From assembly GCF_025370935.1 (NCBI RefSeq), contig NC_133501.1:4347170-4411169 (forward strand): DNA of 64,000 nt. The letters are read 5' to 3'. The position numbers and the translations under genes are program-made. The notes under the pieces were generated by a model. That model was not told where the DNA came from, did no database searches, and saw only the letters and a program-made list of their open reading frames with translations. The stretch comes from Choristoneura fumiferana. Its lineage: Eukaryota; Arthropoda; Insecta; Lepidoptera; Tortricidae. Below are positions 11,701-26,700 of the stretch, piece by piece (the first letter of the stretch is position 1; every line of letters begins with the position of its first letter).

Positions 11701-14700
11701 GTAGATTAGGCTGCGTACCAATTAGGGGTTTATTTACAAGTGAATTATCGCTAGATGTCGATAGTATCTATCGAGAGGGTTGTTGGATGTGAGTCTTGAA
11801 AATACGATTATTAAAACGCCGAATATTTGCTTGACCGAGAGTTTAAAATGCGAAATGTACGTTTGACCGAACGCCCAAAAACCCGAAGATTATAATCCTG
11901 AAGTTTAATATAGCTATATCAGACCAAATAATAGCATAGATTTAAATCTTAATTTTCCTCGCTTTGCTCGTCGTCCTGATTTTTCCTGAACCAAGAATGA
12001 AGTAAAAAGATACATATTACATCTCAAAGGCGTGATTACACTTTGAGTCAAAAACTCCAATGGAAAACCTTTACAGGGGCGTTTAGACAAACTAACTACT
12101 TATAACTTGAGTAGCTCTAGTCCGTATAAAACCGCCTAAGTTGCGTAATGTTTTTATTATGCAGCCCTAAGGGCTGACGCAAGCTGACGCGGTTTGCGCG
12201 GAGCTGGTGGCCGCCTGTTGAACAACAGTACGAGAAGAGCTAACAGCGCGCGTCGCGTGCATAGGATGTTACCTGCACCCGCGCCCGCACTGGTGGGCAA
12301 AGGCCTTTCTTCCGCCACTTTCCCTATCCTGGGTATGCACCAATCGAGCTGAAAAGCACTCATCTCGACCCACTATCTCCTCTTGGGTCTACCTCTGGTC
12401 CTGCAGACATGTCAGACAGACATGTCCTGCCGGGTCCCACCGCTTGCGTAATGAAATTATTCGGTGAAATAAACAGTTTGCTTTGTCTGATCGACTTCGG
12501 CGGATCGACAGTCGCCGACTCGACATTTATGGCTATGGTTCTGTCTGATCTATTTTTAATGAGTTACATTATGTTTTGTTTTGTCATTGATGTGCGATCC
12601 ATCTAGCTGTCAGATGTCAGATAGTGTGTTGGCGCAAAGTCTGGGTTGCGTCAACACGTCTGCTGATTCCTTTAACACAAACATACAATCACATCATACT
12701 AAAATCAATGAACTATTCGCTGGATGCGAAGAACCTACTACGAGTATCATCCCAGCCTATATACGTCCCACTGCTGGGCACAGGCCTCCTCTCAGAACAA
12801 GAGGGCTTGGGCCATAGTTCCCACGCGGGCCCAGTGCGGATTGGGAACTTCACACGCACCATTGAATTGCTTCGCAGGTTTGTGCAGGTTTCCTCACGAT
12901 GTTTTCCTTCACCGCAAAGCTCGTGGTAAATTTCAAATGTAATTCCGCACATGAATTTCGAAAAACTCAGAGGTGCGAGCCGGGGTTTGAACCCACGACC
13001 CTCTGTTTGAGAGGCGATAGGTCAAACCACTAGGCCACCACGGCTTCTACGGCTACTACGAGTATACACGGTGTTAATTAAATAACTGAAAACCAGAAAG
13101 TAGTTTGCCCAGAATCGAAAATGGAATCAATTACACTATGTTTTAAATCGGGTTGTGTAGTGTTTTTAAATCCCTTTTTTACTGTGCCCAGTCTAAAAGT
13201 TACGACTGCAACCGGCGCCAATTAAATGTTTTAGCGAGGTTGTACACTATTTCGTTAATTTAATCTAAATCTATATGTTCAAATTGAATGTTATTGATAA
13301 TATATCTAAGTCCCATTAGGCCCTATAGGTATCTGAAAATTCAGGGTTCTAGCTTTACCCATAACAAAATTACAGGATGTTGAAAATTGCCTGAATGGCT
13401 TCGAGAAAAGTATGGTACGGCCGTGCCTTTGTTTTTGTTTTGCTCGACTTGGCGGGGGCACTGCCGTGCCCCCAGATGCCGGCCGTTTTGCTGTCAATTT
13501 GATTTTCTTCTAAAAACGTCAAAGAGCAACTGACAAATAAAAAATATGGATGTAGAGTTAGAAATAAAGTAGAATTACTGACTTAGCAAAACACATAAAT
13601 ATTTTTTTGAATAATGAAGATATTCGAAAATAAATACAACCAACTAACATAAAATAAAAAAAAATTTGGGGTGTCAGAGGTTTTCAGTTATTTAATTAAC
13701 ATCTTGTATATTATGTAGGTGGGGGTAATGAAATCTATATCGCAGTGCTCATAGTGGCCAAAAGTAGAAATAATGTAGGCTCTGTCATCTATCATATCTG
13801 TCAGTAACAAAGCAATTTGTCTTCACTACCTAATTTTAGTAATACTTAGATGTATGTATTATGATGCGAGCTTGAATTATTGAACACTGTCCCTGTTTTG
13901 TTCTTAATTCCTATACATCTCGGACATGTCCAGCAGATACCAACAATTTACCTTTTGTAACGGTTTGTGGTTGCTTAGCGATACAAAGAAATGTTTGTTG
14001 TATTGTTGTATATAGTAAACGCTCTTATGTGTTTGTAGATACGCGCTTGTTTTATATAAATCTTCAATTTCTCGGACAGAAGTAACCAAAGGCATACCCT
14101 TTCTTTTGATTTCTTTCACAAATATTCTGTATTTTTTTCCTCAAAAGAGTTCCGTTGATAAGGGTTGGCTTATCGGGGGGGTAGAGCGGGTTTTAATTGT
14201 CTAGATGTATTCAGTTTCTTTGAAAAGAAATTAACTAAATGTCATTGGACTTTTGACATAGTTCGCAAGATGATTATACAGAGTGGGCCCTTTAATAGGA
14301 GCATATAATTTAGAAATAATTAAATCATAGATCGTACTCGTGAAACTGAACAACATTTAGTTCCGTGACTTTTTCGAAACATGTCTAGCTAAACTCGATT
14401 TAAGAGCTGGCAACGTCGCATTTTTGTTAGTTTCATAAAAATGGAATGAAAATTAAAAATGTGGTCTGATAGAACTCTTCTTAATATAATAATATAAGTT
14501 AATGTGTCTACTCCAATTATTCCGGACGACCGGATGGCTAGGTGGTTAGTGAACCTGACTACAAAGCTCGAGGTCCCGGGTTCGAATCCCGGCCGGTGCA
14601 GATATTTGTATGAATAATACGAATGTTTGTTCTCGGGTCTTGGATGTTTAATATGTATTTAAGTATGTATTTATCTATATAAGTATGTTTATCCGTTGCC

Positions 14701-17700
14701 TATTATCCATAGTACAAGCTTTGCTTAGTTTGGGACTAGGTCAATTGGTATCAAGTGTCCCATGATATTTATTTATTTATTTATTTTTGCGTGATAGACT
14801 TTTATTTCCTTTAAAACGCTTATTAAACTAATTCGTTTTTAAAGAATATAAAAGTCTATCACGAATAAATAATCGAGTGGTGGTGTGGTGGTAGCGTGCG
14901 CACGCGCTGTTCGCATCGCGTGACAGTGGCGACTAGCACATAACAGCTCGCGGTTTTAACGTTACCCTCAAGTTTTTATTTATTAAATCCAAAAAACCTT
15001 AACCTACCCACAACCTTAAATCTAAGAAATAACATATATGTTTGTATGTGTGTGTGTGTGCGTGTGTACGCATCGTCTACAGGGCTGTAAATCCAAGGTT
15101 CGATTCTACTCGCTAAAAGGTCACTGTTAATGTAATTTTTAACATACAGATTAAAGGTTCTATTAGGCTCTATTTTCTATGTATGAAATACAATACTAAG
15201 TAGCACATTGATTAAAGTTTAACTTAGATATGTCAAATAAATGTCATTTTTTTAAAGATACCCGTACCTAGAGACAGCAATAACACCGCCATGACTGATA
15301 CACTGATTTAACGATTAAACTTTGAGGATCAATAAGCCTGTATAGTGTCCCACTGCTGGGCAAATGCCTCCCCTCTTGACCTCCACAACTCTCGTTCTGA
15401 CGCAATGTCAAGCCAGTCCTTTGCGTACGTGTCCAGATCGTCCCACCATCTCCTTCTCGGTCTGCCTCGATGTCGCTGGCTGTTCTCCGGCACCCACCAA
15501 GTAAGTAATTGAGGATCAATAAACTATCCAAATTCAAGTTATTTGAAAATATTACAAAACAAAAGTAGTTTAGTTATGGGAGTAGAATCGAACCTTGAAT
15601 TTAAAGCCCTATGGTCAGAGACACTTTGTATATTATGAAAAGGTTCCACTCTGGTACTATTTCCGTCCAGTTGACAAAATACTATCCACGCCATTAAGAT
15701 ACAGAGTATCTTTGCTCCGTCGTACATATTTCAGGACTGATACATTATTCAGTAATACTAATGATTTGCCCTAATGGACTGTACGCTTAAGCCAAGGACG
15801 GCCGTTTCATAAGGAGATATAGTTCAAGTTGGTGCACCAATATCGTTTCATTAAGGCGTTCTGCTGTCACAGTTTTGTATGGAGTATATTGATTTGTTGA
15901 CATATAGAATGTTTGGAGATATAAAATGTGCATTTTTGATACTACCTGAAACTGTAACCAGACGAAGATTAAAGTGCTGTGAACCGATATCAAAACAAAT
16001 ATTAATTTAAAATTAACTACCAGAGCGTAATTAATTTTTGAAATATTTTCGAGCAGCAATGTAATGCGTACAATCATTTGATACGAGAGAGAAACGTTCT
16101 GTGACAACTGTCACGTCAACAAGTGCGACGTTTTGAATAAAAACAAAGCAGTATCACGTAGTGATACATTGCGTGCTTATTAATTTTGTAAGGAAAATAA
16201 TAAGTAATTTTTTTTTACTAAAACATAATAAAATGTGATTATTAGGGTCTTCACTAACTAGTGGAGACCCTAATAATCACTGAGTGGAACTGATTAGTGG
16301 TAACTGGGGGTTAGGTGTGATGCCGTCTCTATTTGTTTTGTTCGAATAGACGGAGACGGCATCACATTTAACCGTCGGTTAACGCTAATCAATTGATGGT
16401 GAAACAGCCCCTTAAAGATTGAGGTAGTAACAAAAATACACGCTGTAGTTAAGCTGTAGGATGTCCACCGTTGGACATAGAATTCCCCCATAGATAGTAC
16501 CATACATAGTCCCCCATACATAGTTTTAGTGCTAGTTCTAGTCTTAGTTTTAGGTGATACTTATGGAGCCAAAATAAACCTTTCTTTCTTCTTTCTTCTT
16601 CTTCTTTCCATAGACCTCCAGTTGCTTCGGTTGGAAGTGGCCTACATCTACCGTAAATCCGCGACTTTAACCAGGTTTTTCATACATCGCGTTGGTGGAC
16701 GGCCTACGCTACGCCACGGTCTTCACTCGAGAACTTTTCATTACCAACACAAGTTTGGACAGAGGTTGACATGAAACTATTCAGGATATATTTTAGGACT
16801 ATCCTGTAGGTTATAACCCTATAAGTGGGTTAGCTTAGGTTTACTGAAAAACATATCATCATCATTAATTTAAGAGCTTAGCTCTTGTCGGTGGAGTAAT
16901 CGCCACTCTTTTCGGTACAACACATTTGGCACAAGGTTGAGACTATTGGTTCTTGGACAATCCTGGGTTATAACCCTATAAGTAAGCAGTTTACTGAAAA
17001 ACATATCATCATCATTCAAAGAGCTTAGACCTACGCTCGGTCGTTCTTCCTCGAGAACTTTTGAAACCAAGGCGGTTTTGACAGACGTTGACATGAACTA
17101 TTCAGGAAATATTTTAGACTATCCTGTAGGTTATCCCTATAAGTGGGTAGCTTTTTATGTGAAAAATAAGAGAACCAATGAACTAAAAGAATTTCTTTGC
17201 TCATCCCCTTCTTCTTCATACTCTTCTTCTTCTATTCTTTATTTTATTTTATTTGTTGATTCTTTTAGTTCATTGATTATGGACCTCCGCAAAGTAAAGC
17301 CTGATTCAATAAATTAATTAAAGAACCCTTATTATTGCATATCTGATGATGATGATATTGAGAAAAATGTAGCGCAAAATAAGCTAAAGTCAGCTCCCGT
17401 TAAAGTGACAGTTATAGTATCTCCAGGGAGAGCAAAAATGTATCTAAACCAGAAAATACTGATACATCTCATGTAATAATGTAAGATATAATATGTTGGG
17501 TTGTGTGACGCGCGACTGTACGTGAGGTGACTGTCAATGGAGTGGCAGAGATACACTGAGCGGTTGAGACGCGGCGTTTTTTAGACGCTTGAAACTTTGA
17601 CTTCGACTTGGATATAAAGTCAATAAACCAAGGATTTATTATTATTGTTTTGAATTAATTCATATTAAATATAATGACCCGGATAACTCACGTCTTAAAT

Positions 17701-20700
17701 CGAGTTTAGCTCGACATGTTTCGGGCTAATCCGTAGCCCTTCGTCTTCGGAGCAACGCGACTCAGCGGCTGCTGCAACACGCGCACTGCGCGCCGCCGCT
17801 CTGCTCGCGCGACTACCCGACGAAACTGACACCGGCACACAACTACCCGCGTTTTCATCATCATTACAACTGTCAAATGTAGGGTAGCACACAACACTAA
17901 CAATATCGCTCTGTAAAGGTACGTTCACACACACCGATGACGCAGCACGAGTATTTAACACCGTTTTCCAACTCGGAGGTACCGTCCAACCACTATCCCG
18001 GTTGAAATTCGGCCGACGACTAATCTCGATGGCTTCACGCACTTTCCGCGGAATGAAAAATTTCTCTCTCGCAAGTACAGATACCTTATCAACTCGGCCA
18101 CAGCAGACCCCTTGTCGTCCTGTTTCCTCATACTGCGTATGTGCTCCGATACCCTTGTGGAAACGTTTCGTCCAGTCTCTCCAATATAGCTCTTGCCACA
18201 GGCACAGGGAATCATATATACCCCGGGGCCACTCAGGGGCTCCTTATCCTTCGGCGAACGTACCAACTGTCTGAGCTGCATATGAGGACGGAAAATCGAC
18301 TTGATGCTATATCTTCGGCGTAACAAGTGTGTGTGTGTAGTGTGTGTGTGGGTGTGTGTGGGTATATATGATTCCCTGTGCCTGTGGCAAGAGCTATATT
18401 GGAGAGACTGGACGAAACGTTTCCACAAGGGTATCGGAGCACATACGCAGTATGAGGAAACAGGACGACAAGGGGTCTGCTGTGGCCGAGCACTCAATGA
18501 ACTCGGATTCGACGCACTATATCAGATTTGATAAGGTATCTGTACTTGCGAGAGAGAAATTTTTCATTCCGCGGAAAGTGCGTGAAGCCATCGAGATTAG
18601 TCGTCGGCCGAATTTCAACCGGGATAGTGGTTGGACGGTACCTCCGAGTTGGAAAACGGTGTTAAATACTCGTGCTGCGTCATCGGTGTGTGTGAACGTA
18701 CCTTTACAGAGCGATATTGTTAGTGTTGTGTGCTACCCTACATTTGACAGTTGTAATGATGATGAAAACGCGGGTAGTTGTGTGCCGGTGTCAGTTTCGT
18801 CGGGTAGTCGCGCGAGCAGAGCGGCGGCGCGCAGTGCGCGTGTTGCAGCAGCCGCTGAGTCGCGTTGCTCCGAAGACGAAGGGCTACGGATTAGCCCGAA
18901 ACATGTCGAGCTAAACTCGATTTAAGACGTGAGTTATCCGGGTCATTATATTTAATATGAGTGAGTCTCACGGTAGTTTCATGTTCAAAATTGAATTAAT
19001 TCATCAAGTTAAAGTAATGTATTATAGTATAAATAATTATAAGTATTATATTATACTTGATTTGCATAGGTATTTAATTAAATGTAAACAAAACAACGTC
19101 AAGTGGTGTCTTAAATAATGAAATTCCCCCATTAAACTTTCTAAACATTTACATTTCTGTATTGAAATACACTAGTCTAGTTTGTATTAAAATCCTTGAA
19201 TGTACAAAATCCGGAAACCAAGTATAGGCTGCAATTATATAACCAAACAGGGTTTCATGCACCGACCATCTATATAACTAACATCTATTAATATAAATGA
19301 ACATGAATTAGAATGAATAAACGAATAAGAATATTACAAGCATTATCGTGGGCGTTCAAACCGCGCGTTCCGACTGCCGAGTGTAAGTCGATGCACATTA
19401 CGTATGCAGCGCCCGCTGCAGCAGCAGACGTGGCCTTATTAGGGATCAGGGGGCACTGATTACCTCACCGTAATGTCTGTTTGTACATTTATATTATTAC
19501 AAGCTTTTATTTAACTTGCAAGTATCTGGGCGACCGAGCTTTGCTCGGGCTAAAACTCGTTAAGCGTTTCTCCCAGAGATAAGACCAAGGTAGATGATTT
19601 GTCATCCCCGAAAATATATATACAATAGTTGCTCGTTTAAAGGTAAATGAATATGAATGTGTTTTTTTTTATTCGACTAAGTTGAATTTGAACTACTTTC
19701 AGTGGTCAGATTGATTGGAAATTTAGCCTACTTAATTATGTAAATCTGGTGTCAGTACAATGATCTAGAAGTGACATTTTGGTGGTTCGGCCAGGATCGT
19801 TTCTGTAGGACGAAACTCCTTGTAACGTTTATGCGTGGACGTGAAGCGGGTAATCTCGTTGGTGGACGTCCTATGCGCTTGCCACGCGCTCTCCATCCGA
19901 GAACTTTCGGCCCCGACGGCCATCAATTCTCCGTGCTATATGGCCTGCCCATTGCCACTTCAACGAGCTAATTCGCTTGGCTATGTCGGTGACCCTTGTT
20001 CTGCGTATCTCCTTATTTCTGGTGATAAATGTTGCATCTATCCATACTAATATTATAAATGTGAAAGTGTGTGTGTTTGTCAGTCTTTCACGTCGAAACG
20101 GAGCGACGGATTGACGTGATTTTTGGCGTAGAGATGCGGCGTGATTTATGGGACAGAAAGTGACATAGGCTACTTTTTATCCCGCAAAATGCACAGTTCC
20201 CGAGAGAACAGCGCGCAATAACCTAATTCGACGCGGACGAAGGGCGGGTAAAAGCTAGTATTTTCATAATAATATTTAGGATGCAAATTCTGGAGTTGTC
20301 AAATACAGTAATGAATCCAGGAGGCCTACCATGATCTTTACATAAACGATCCAAACGCAGAGCAGTTCAATTTAGGCACCTAAACTGAATCGTTGAAATT
20401 AGTACCACGACGTTTATTTCGCAGAGCTGAGTCTCAATGGTTTACAAGTGAATGAAAGACCGATATTGTCTCTGGTCCGAAACTGAAACGCTAAGTCGTG
20501 AAAGGGATGCCGCTATATGCAAACCAAATATTGTATACTAAAACCTCTTTATTTTGGAAAACCATAACTCTATGTCATTCCGTGTTCTTAGCAACCGTTG
20601 TGTTGATTCCAAATAAAATGTTTACGCTGTCACTAATCCACGAGTCTCTTTTCTCACTGAAAAATTAGTTTTATCAATGAGGAGTTAAGAAGCACAATGT

Positions 20701-23700
20701 CTATGAAAAGTTATAAAACTTGAATAAAAGTTTAAAAGTTCTTAAATTTAAAAATATTCCAAGTAAAACACTTAAAATTCCAAAAGAATTGACGAAATGT
20801 GTAACTTATACTGAATCGCTAAATTTGACACTGAAGCGATTCAATTCCCACTCAAGTTAAGCGTCATGGTACGAAAAGCCATTGAAGTGAGTGAATGAAA
20901 ATGTCTGTATCGCTGTCGCTGAACCGTGCTTGAACTGAATCGCAAAAGTAACGTCGTGGTACGAAATAGCGATGCAGTTCAGTTTAGAGCCTAAACTGGA
21001 TCGTATTAAGAGAGCGTAGTAGGCCCCCAGGTTCTAAAATATCTGCGCGCCAAAAATTTCCACGCACGACATAAATATGGCACCACCTTCCTGGGACAGC
21101 ATTTTCGGAACGGTACCGCTTGGAGATCTTTAAAAAACGAGTCTGTCAGTCTTTCAAAGGGCCGGCAATGGCGGCAATGCACCTGTGATACCCCTCGTGA
21201 TGCGGGTGGGCGCAGAAAAGTAAAAAATATATTCCATAGCATGCTTAAACTTCAAGCGTTCCTCTAAATACTTTAAATTTAAATATTTTACATAGTTCTC
21301 AACTAAATTCTTTAATAAACTTATAAGTGCCTGAAAACCACAATGTTCAAAGTTTAGCAAACTTTCGTAGATGCCTCTACGCCGTAGCCCGTAGCGCTGC
21401 TACGAAACTCGTAGACCCTAACAAGCACTGTTTTACCCGACTGCCATGGCGGGCAAGGCAAAAACTTTTGCAAAAACTTGCTTTTTTGCTTTTTCGGGTT
21501 CCGTACTCAAATGGTGTTATTACTAAGAGCGCTGTTTTTCTATCTGTCTGTCTGTGTGTTCGTCCGTCTGCCACAGGGCTCTATCTCTTGAGTCGTAATG
21601 GTTACACTTTAAATTTTCACAGATTATGTATAACAACAAACACTTAAAACAGAATAAAACAAATATATAAGGGGGCTCCGTCAATCAATCAATCAATATC
21701 ATTTATTTGCGAACATAGGTCATTAGTATTACAGGTGTTACATAAAATTGGGTGGTATCGCTATGCTTCGCCATAAGGCATACAAAATGGGATCCTTTCG
21801 ACTGCCATAATCTTATAAGTCATAATGTAATGTTTGTCATAATTATTGTTAGTCATAATTTTTTTTCCCGCTGGAACCGTAAATTTTTCATATTTTTTTA
21901 ACTAATCATCCTGTAGAACTCTATAGGTTAGGTTAGGTTTGTTTTATAACAGTTCTGAAATATAAATGGTTTAATAGTACATTGTGTCTTAAGGGCGGTA
22001 AATAAGGAATTACGAACGAGAGTCTATTAGAAGCCCGAAGTCGAAGACTGAGGGCTTTAATGAGTCGATGTTCATAATTCTGTACCGCCCGTGCGACATA
22101 CAATGTTTTTCATCACATTTGCAAGTAAAATTTTATATTTGTAAAAGAAAAAATATAATTGTTCCAAATATTGGCGATACCTTAGGCTGTGCTCTTGGCA
22201 GCGTCGCCCTCCCCCTCCCCCTCCCTCGGCATGCGCCGCAACGTGCGTGTGCATGTGGTCCATGTAGCAGGAGCCATCAGTACGGGCACCGACTCATTGA
22301 CCGTCCTTGGGCTTCATGACAAGACAATGTGTAAGCGCAATGACTCATGCGACCGACCACGGGTTTCATGACAAGCACATTAAGGTCGAGGGTTTTATTT
22401 GGGGGGTTGCAACTAAGGTAGCCTGCATGTTACGACACTGTTTACGAGCAAGTGTGATGAAAAATAAAAAAAGAGTTATGTCAAACATTACATTATGACT
22501 ATAACAAAACATTCTGACTAACAATTTTCTACCAGTCAATATAGACCCATATACATTACATTAAAATACGGACTGATCCGGTGGTATGGTTTGGAGGAAA
22601 TGTCAGTCCCTCTTGGCACGAGTTGTTACTCATTTAAATCTTATAGCTGTTGTGGTGTTTTTATAGTTAAGGCCTTTGGGAACTGACATGTTCATTATCG
22701 TTTGATCAAAGTTCCATAATAAATAAAGATTAAAAAAAATACGGACTACTACTACGGACTGTTACGGCTAAAAATTCTCATTCAGATAAGCTCCCATACA
22801 ACAAACGTGATTGTTTTGCCGCTTGATATTAATAACGGCAACAGTTCGACGCTTGAAATATTCACAGAACATTTCGTTGTATAATCAGTTTAAAAATAAA
22901 TAATTAAATTAAAACAAAATAAATTTCTAAGGGGGCCTCCCATACAACAAACTTGTTTTTTTTTGCTAATGTCTAATGTTACATAAATAATGGTGCGGAA
23001 CCCTTCGCGCGCGAGTCCGACTCGCACTTGGCCGTTTTTTTATTTACTTTGCTTTGCTTATGCACTTACAAAGTGGAAGTGTAATATAAAATAAATAATA
23101 ACTTTAATTTGACTTTATAAATTGTCTTCTTTTAACTACGTTAGCTAGTTTAGACCCCTTGTTAGGAACTGGTCGTTTCCCGCGAATTTATTTATCGCCA
23201 TCTCGCAAGAGCTATGCAATTTTCCGGTATAAAAACTATCCTGTCTTTCTCCGAGACTCAAACTATCTGCACACCGACCTCATCTAAATCGGTTCAGCGG
23301 TTTAGACGTGATAAGGTAACAAACAGACATACAAACTTTCGCATTTATAATATTATTAGTGTAATAAAGATTTATTATGCACAGGAATATCCCAGGCAAA
23401 CGGTCTAGGTGCTTAATATAAAAAGAAAAAAAAGCTTTGTATATTTTGACACGTCCCCAAAGAACTATTTTAAAAATATAAGCATATAAACTTTTATAAA
23501 ACCTGTAACAACATTAGTAAAATAAACATTTCACCAACAAAAATATTATACTAATTCTATTTACATTTCAAACACTTTTGTCGTCGTAAGCTTTTAGAAG
23601 CAACCTGTATCTATAAAAAACACCATTCATACTAAAATGACCCGTACACTTTAGAAAATATAGTCCAATTTATTCTGTGTTTGTCTTTCAGAGTGATCTT

Positions 23701-26700
23701 TTGATGTAATATGCAGAAGCGGAATTGAATTCTATTTATAGCACGAAAGAGTTACATTCAGTTTGAAGCTTTTTGGGAAACATTTCTATTTAAATTTGTA
23801 TTTTGACCAGCACGGTATAAAGTCGGTTTTTGTTTGAGTGGTATTTTTTTAAGAGTTGAATGGGTCTTTTCATGTACAGAGTGTTGTTAGTTTTAGAGTG
23901 CCTGTCCACGGGGGAGGGGGAGGCAGCGGAAGGATGAGCGAGATAAAAATACCAATAGAATTGCATAAAACCTCCGTCCCTTTTCAGTGGACTGGGACTT
24001 GACTAGCTTATATTTGCCACCAAAGAGAAATCGAAACCAAGCCAAATTAGCAACATTAAAATAGCAATCGGAAAAGTGGGGCAGCTCGGCAAATGGACAG
24101 TCACAATCTAACCAACACAACAGGAACAGTACGCAACTCCAACCTTCTGCTTCTAACCTTAAGCTCCATTTCAGAGGAGGATTGCGAGGAGGCCCCGTTG
24201 CCAGCGCGTCACCGACCAGAGGGTCTGAGGGAGCTCGCGCGAGGGTCCAGATTCACCGCTAGAGAAATACAGCTTATGTACCGCGGGTTTAAACAGGTGA
24301 ATTTGTGTTTTATTTGTATACTATAGATTTAACTTTTCCTTCAAAAATTATAGACATTAGGTAGGTTTAGACGACCAGATGGCCTAGTGGTTAGAGACTG
24401 ACTACGAAGCTATGAAAAATTGGGTGTTTAATATGTATTTAAGTATGTATCTATATTTACATAATTATATTTATCCGTTGCTTAGTACCCATAACACAAG
24501 CTTTGTTATGCTTATTTTGGGACTAGGTCAATTGGTGTGAATTGTCCCGTGATATTTATTTATTTATATTTGTTATCAGCAGCTCACCCTAGCATAGTTT
24601 TATGTACGCTCAGAGACTGAAGGGCCAGCGGGGCTACTACGAAACTCGAAGTTCGTGTCGTGCCGTCCCTCTGACACTTATGCTATTTAATACGAGAGCG
24701 AGAGGGACGGTACGATACGAACTTCGAGTTTCGAGTTTCGTAGTATAGCCCTGCAGGCTGAAAACCAGCGCCGAGGCCTCGTGGCTCTCGGCTTATGCTG
24801 AGTCGATCCCTTTTGCCACAAGCAATAAATATTTTATATTATGATTGGTTATTTGGAGTATTTTTGTATTTTTCATTTCAACTCCAAATTTGTTACTTTT
24901 ATGATCATCCCGTAACAAAGTAACAAATTTGGAATTGAAATAAAAAATACAAAAAGACCCCAAATAACCAATGATAATTTGATTGCTTAGTAGCGCCATC
25001 TCTTGTCGGGGTTAAAAAAAAAATTCAAATGATTTATTCAGTAAATAGGCCGCAATGGGCACTTTTACACGTCATTTTTTTAAACTACCAGCGCTTTCGG
25101 AAAGACCATCATTGCCAAGAAGAATGCGCCGCAAGAAACTTGGCAGAAAGTCATTTTTTCATAAAAATATAATTACAAATAAAATACTTAAAAACTATAT
25201 TATACAATTAAAGAAAAAAAATACAAAAAATAATAATAATAAAGCGAGGTTGAGCGGTTAGTTCCGAAAGTTACGTCTCTCGATGAGAGCGAAACATAAA
25301 CTCCAATTCAATAGAATCTGACAATCCTGTAGACACTTCCAGCCTACTAATATAAACACCGGGCTGCCTAAGGCTTTGTGATGTGACTATTATTCTTTTT
25401 TGATTCCTTTTAGATGATAATTGCAACAACAGGGACATATATAATCAAGTGTGCCCCCCACGATAGGGTGTCTTAAATATGTAGAAAATTGACAGATTCT
25501 ATTGAATACTTTAGATGTCGCTAGTGCTGCTGCTTAAGTAGCGTAGTGGAAATAAGCAACCTGAGATATATGGGTGCATAGGAGAAATTCGTGTCTGTAC
25601 TCCTTTCCAGTGGTAGTGTAGCGGTATGGCACGCTGGGCACGCAGCACGGAATTCCAGCGCTGGTCTATTTTTCTGGTTTTTCTGTGCATCCATGTCTCA
25701 GTTTGTATTTTCGATAATGTTATTTTTTTTTGTGACAATATTTTTTTCTTTCTTTCTTTCCCTTACATGGTAGAGTAGAAAGAGATGGTGAGAGCGTTAA
25801 GCCGGGTTTAGAAATGCAAGAAAAATCGTGCAAGTTGCATTACATTGCGAGGCCGTGAAGCCAACGAGTTTGTAGTGGTCAACCGAGCGCCGCAATACAT
25901 TACAATGCAACTTGAACGATTTTTGTTGCTAGTGTAAACCTGGCTTTAGACAATACGGCCGCTAGTTAAAGCTGCGGTTTGGTGGATGCGGGCCGCGTCC
26001 CGAAGCAACTGGAGGTCTATGGGGGAGGCCTATGTCCAAAAATGGACGTCCCACGGCTGATATCATGATATGATTACCTAACCTACAAAAAGTTCGAAAA
26101 CCCCCGACTTTGTCACTTCAAAGTTTAATATCTCAAAAACGGCTGAACCTATTTTGATAAAACTTGTCTAAGAACCATTGCTCCTGTTTTCAAATAAAAA
26201 AAACCGCATTCAAATTGGTCCACCCGCTTAGAAAGAAAAGAAAGATGAAAGAAAGTTTGGCTCCATAAGTACCACCTAAAACTAAGACTAAAACTAGCAC
26301 TAAAACTATGTTACTTGGTAACACGGCAGGATACCAAAAAGGGTCTCCACTCAGCATGTGTTGCCGCACATTATGTGCAGTAACGCTGGTTTTCTGTGGA
26401 GCCCAAAGAGATTAAGAGCTACGGTGCCACAACAGACACACAGACACACATAGCGGTCCAACTTATAACACTAATCTTTTTGAGTCGGGGTTTAAAAACA
26501 GAGACACTATTTAGAGATAAGCGAATTTTGGGCTCGCGCTTGCTTTGCAGTTGTTTCTGTTTTTAAGATTGACCTAAAAATACGAAGCCGTTTGCAAAAT
26601 ATTTTTTCCAAAATCAGTTTCATTAAAATATATATTTTCCTTTACAGGAATGCCCATCAGGAGTAGTGGACGAGGAGGCATTTAAACACATATTTTCTCA

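Noticed and set aside
14523..14600. tRNA gene candidates at the SINE heads (also 57550-57636, 58220-58296, 62451-62525)
   Set aside because: A and B boxes are present, but acceptor stems do not close and each continues into a SINE body and tail.
17695..18042. Minus-strand 115-codon frame as a gene
   Set aside because: It is the mirrored arm of the Penelope fold-back.
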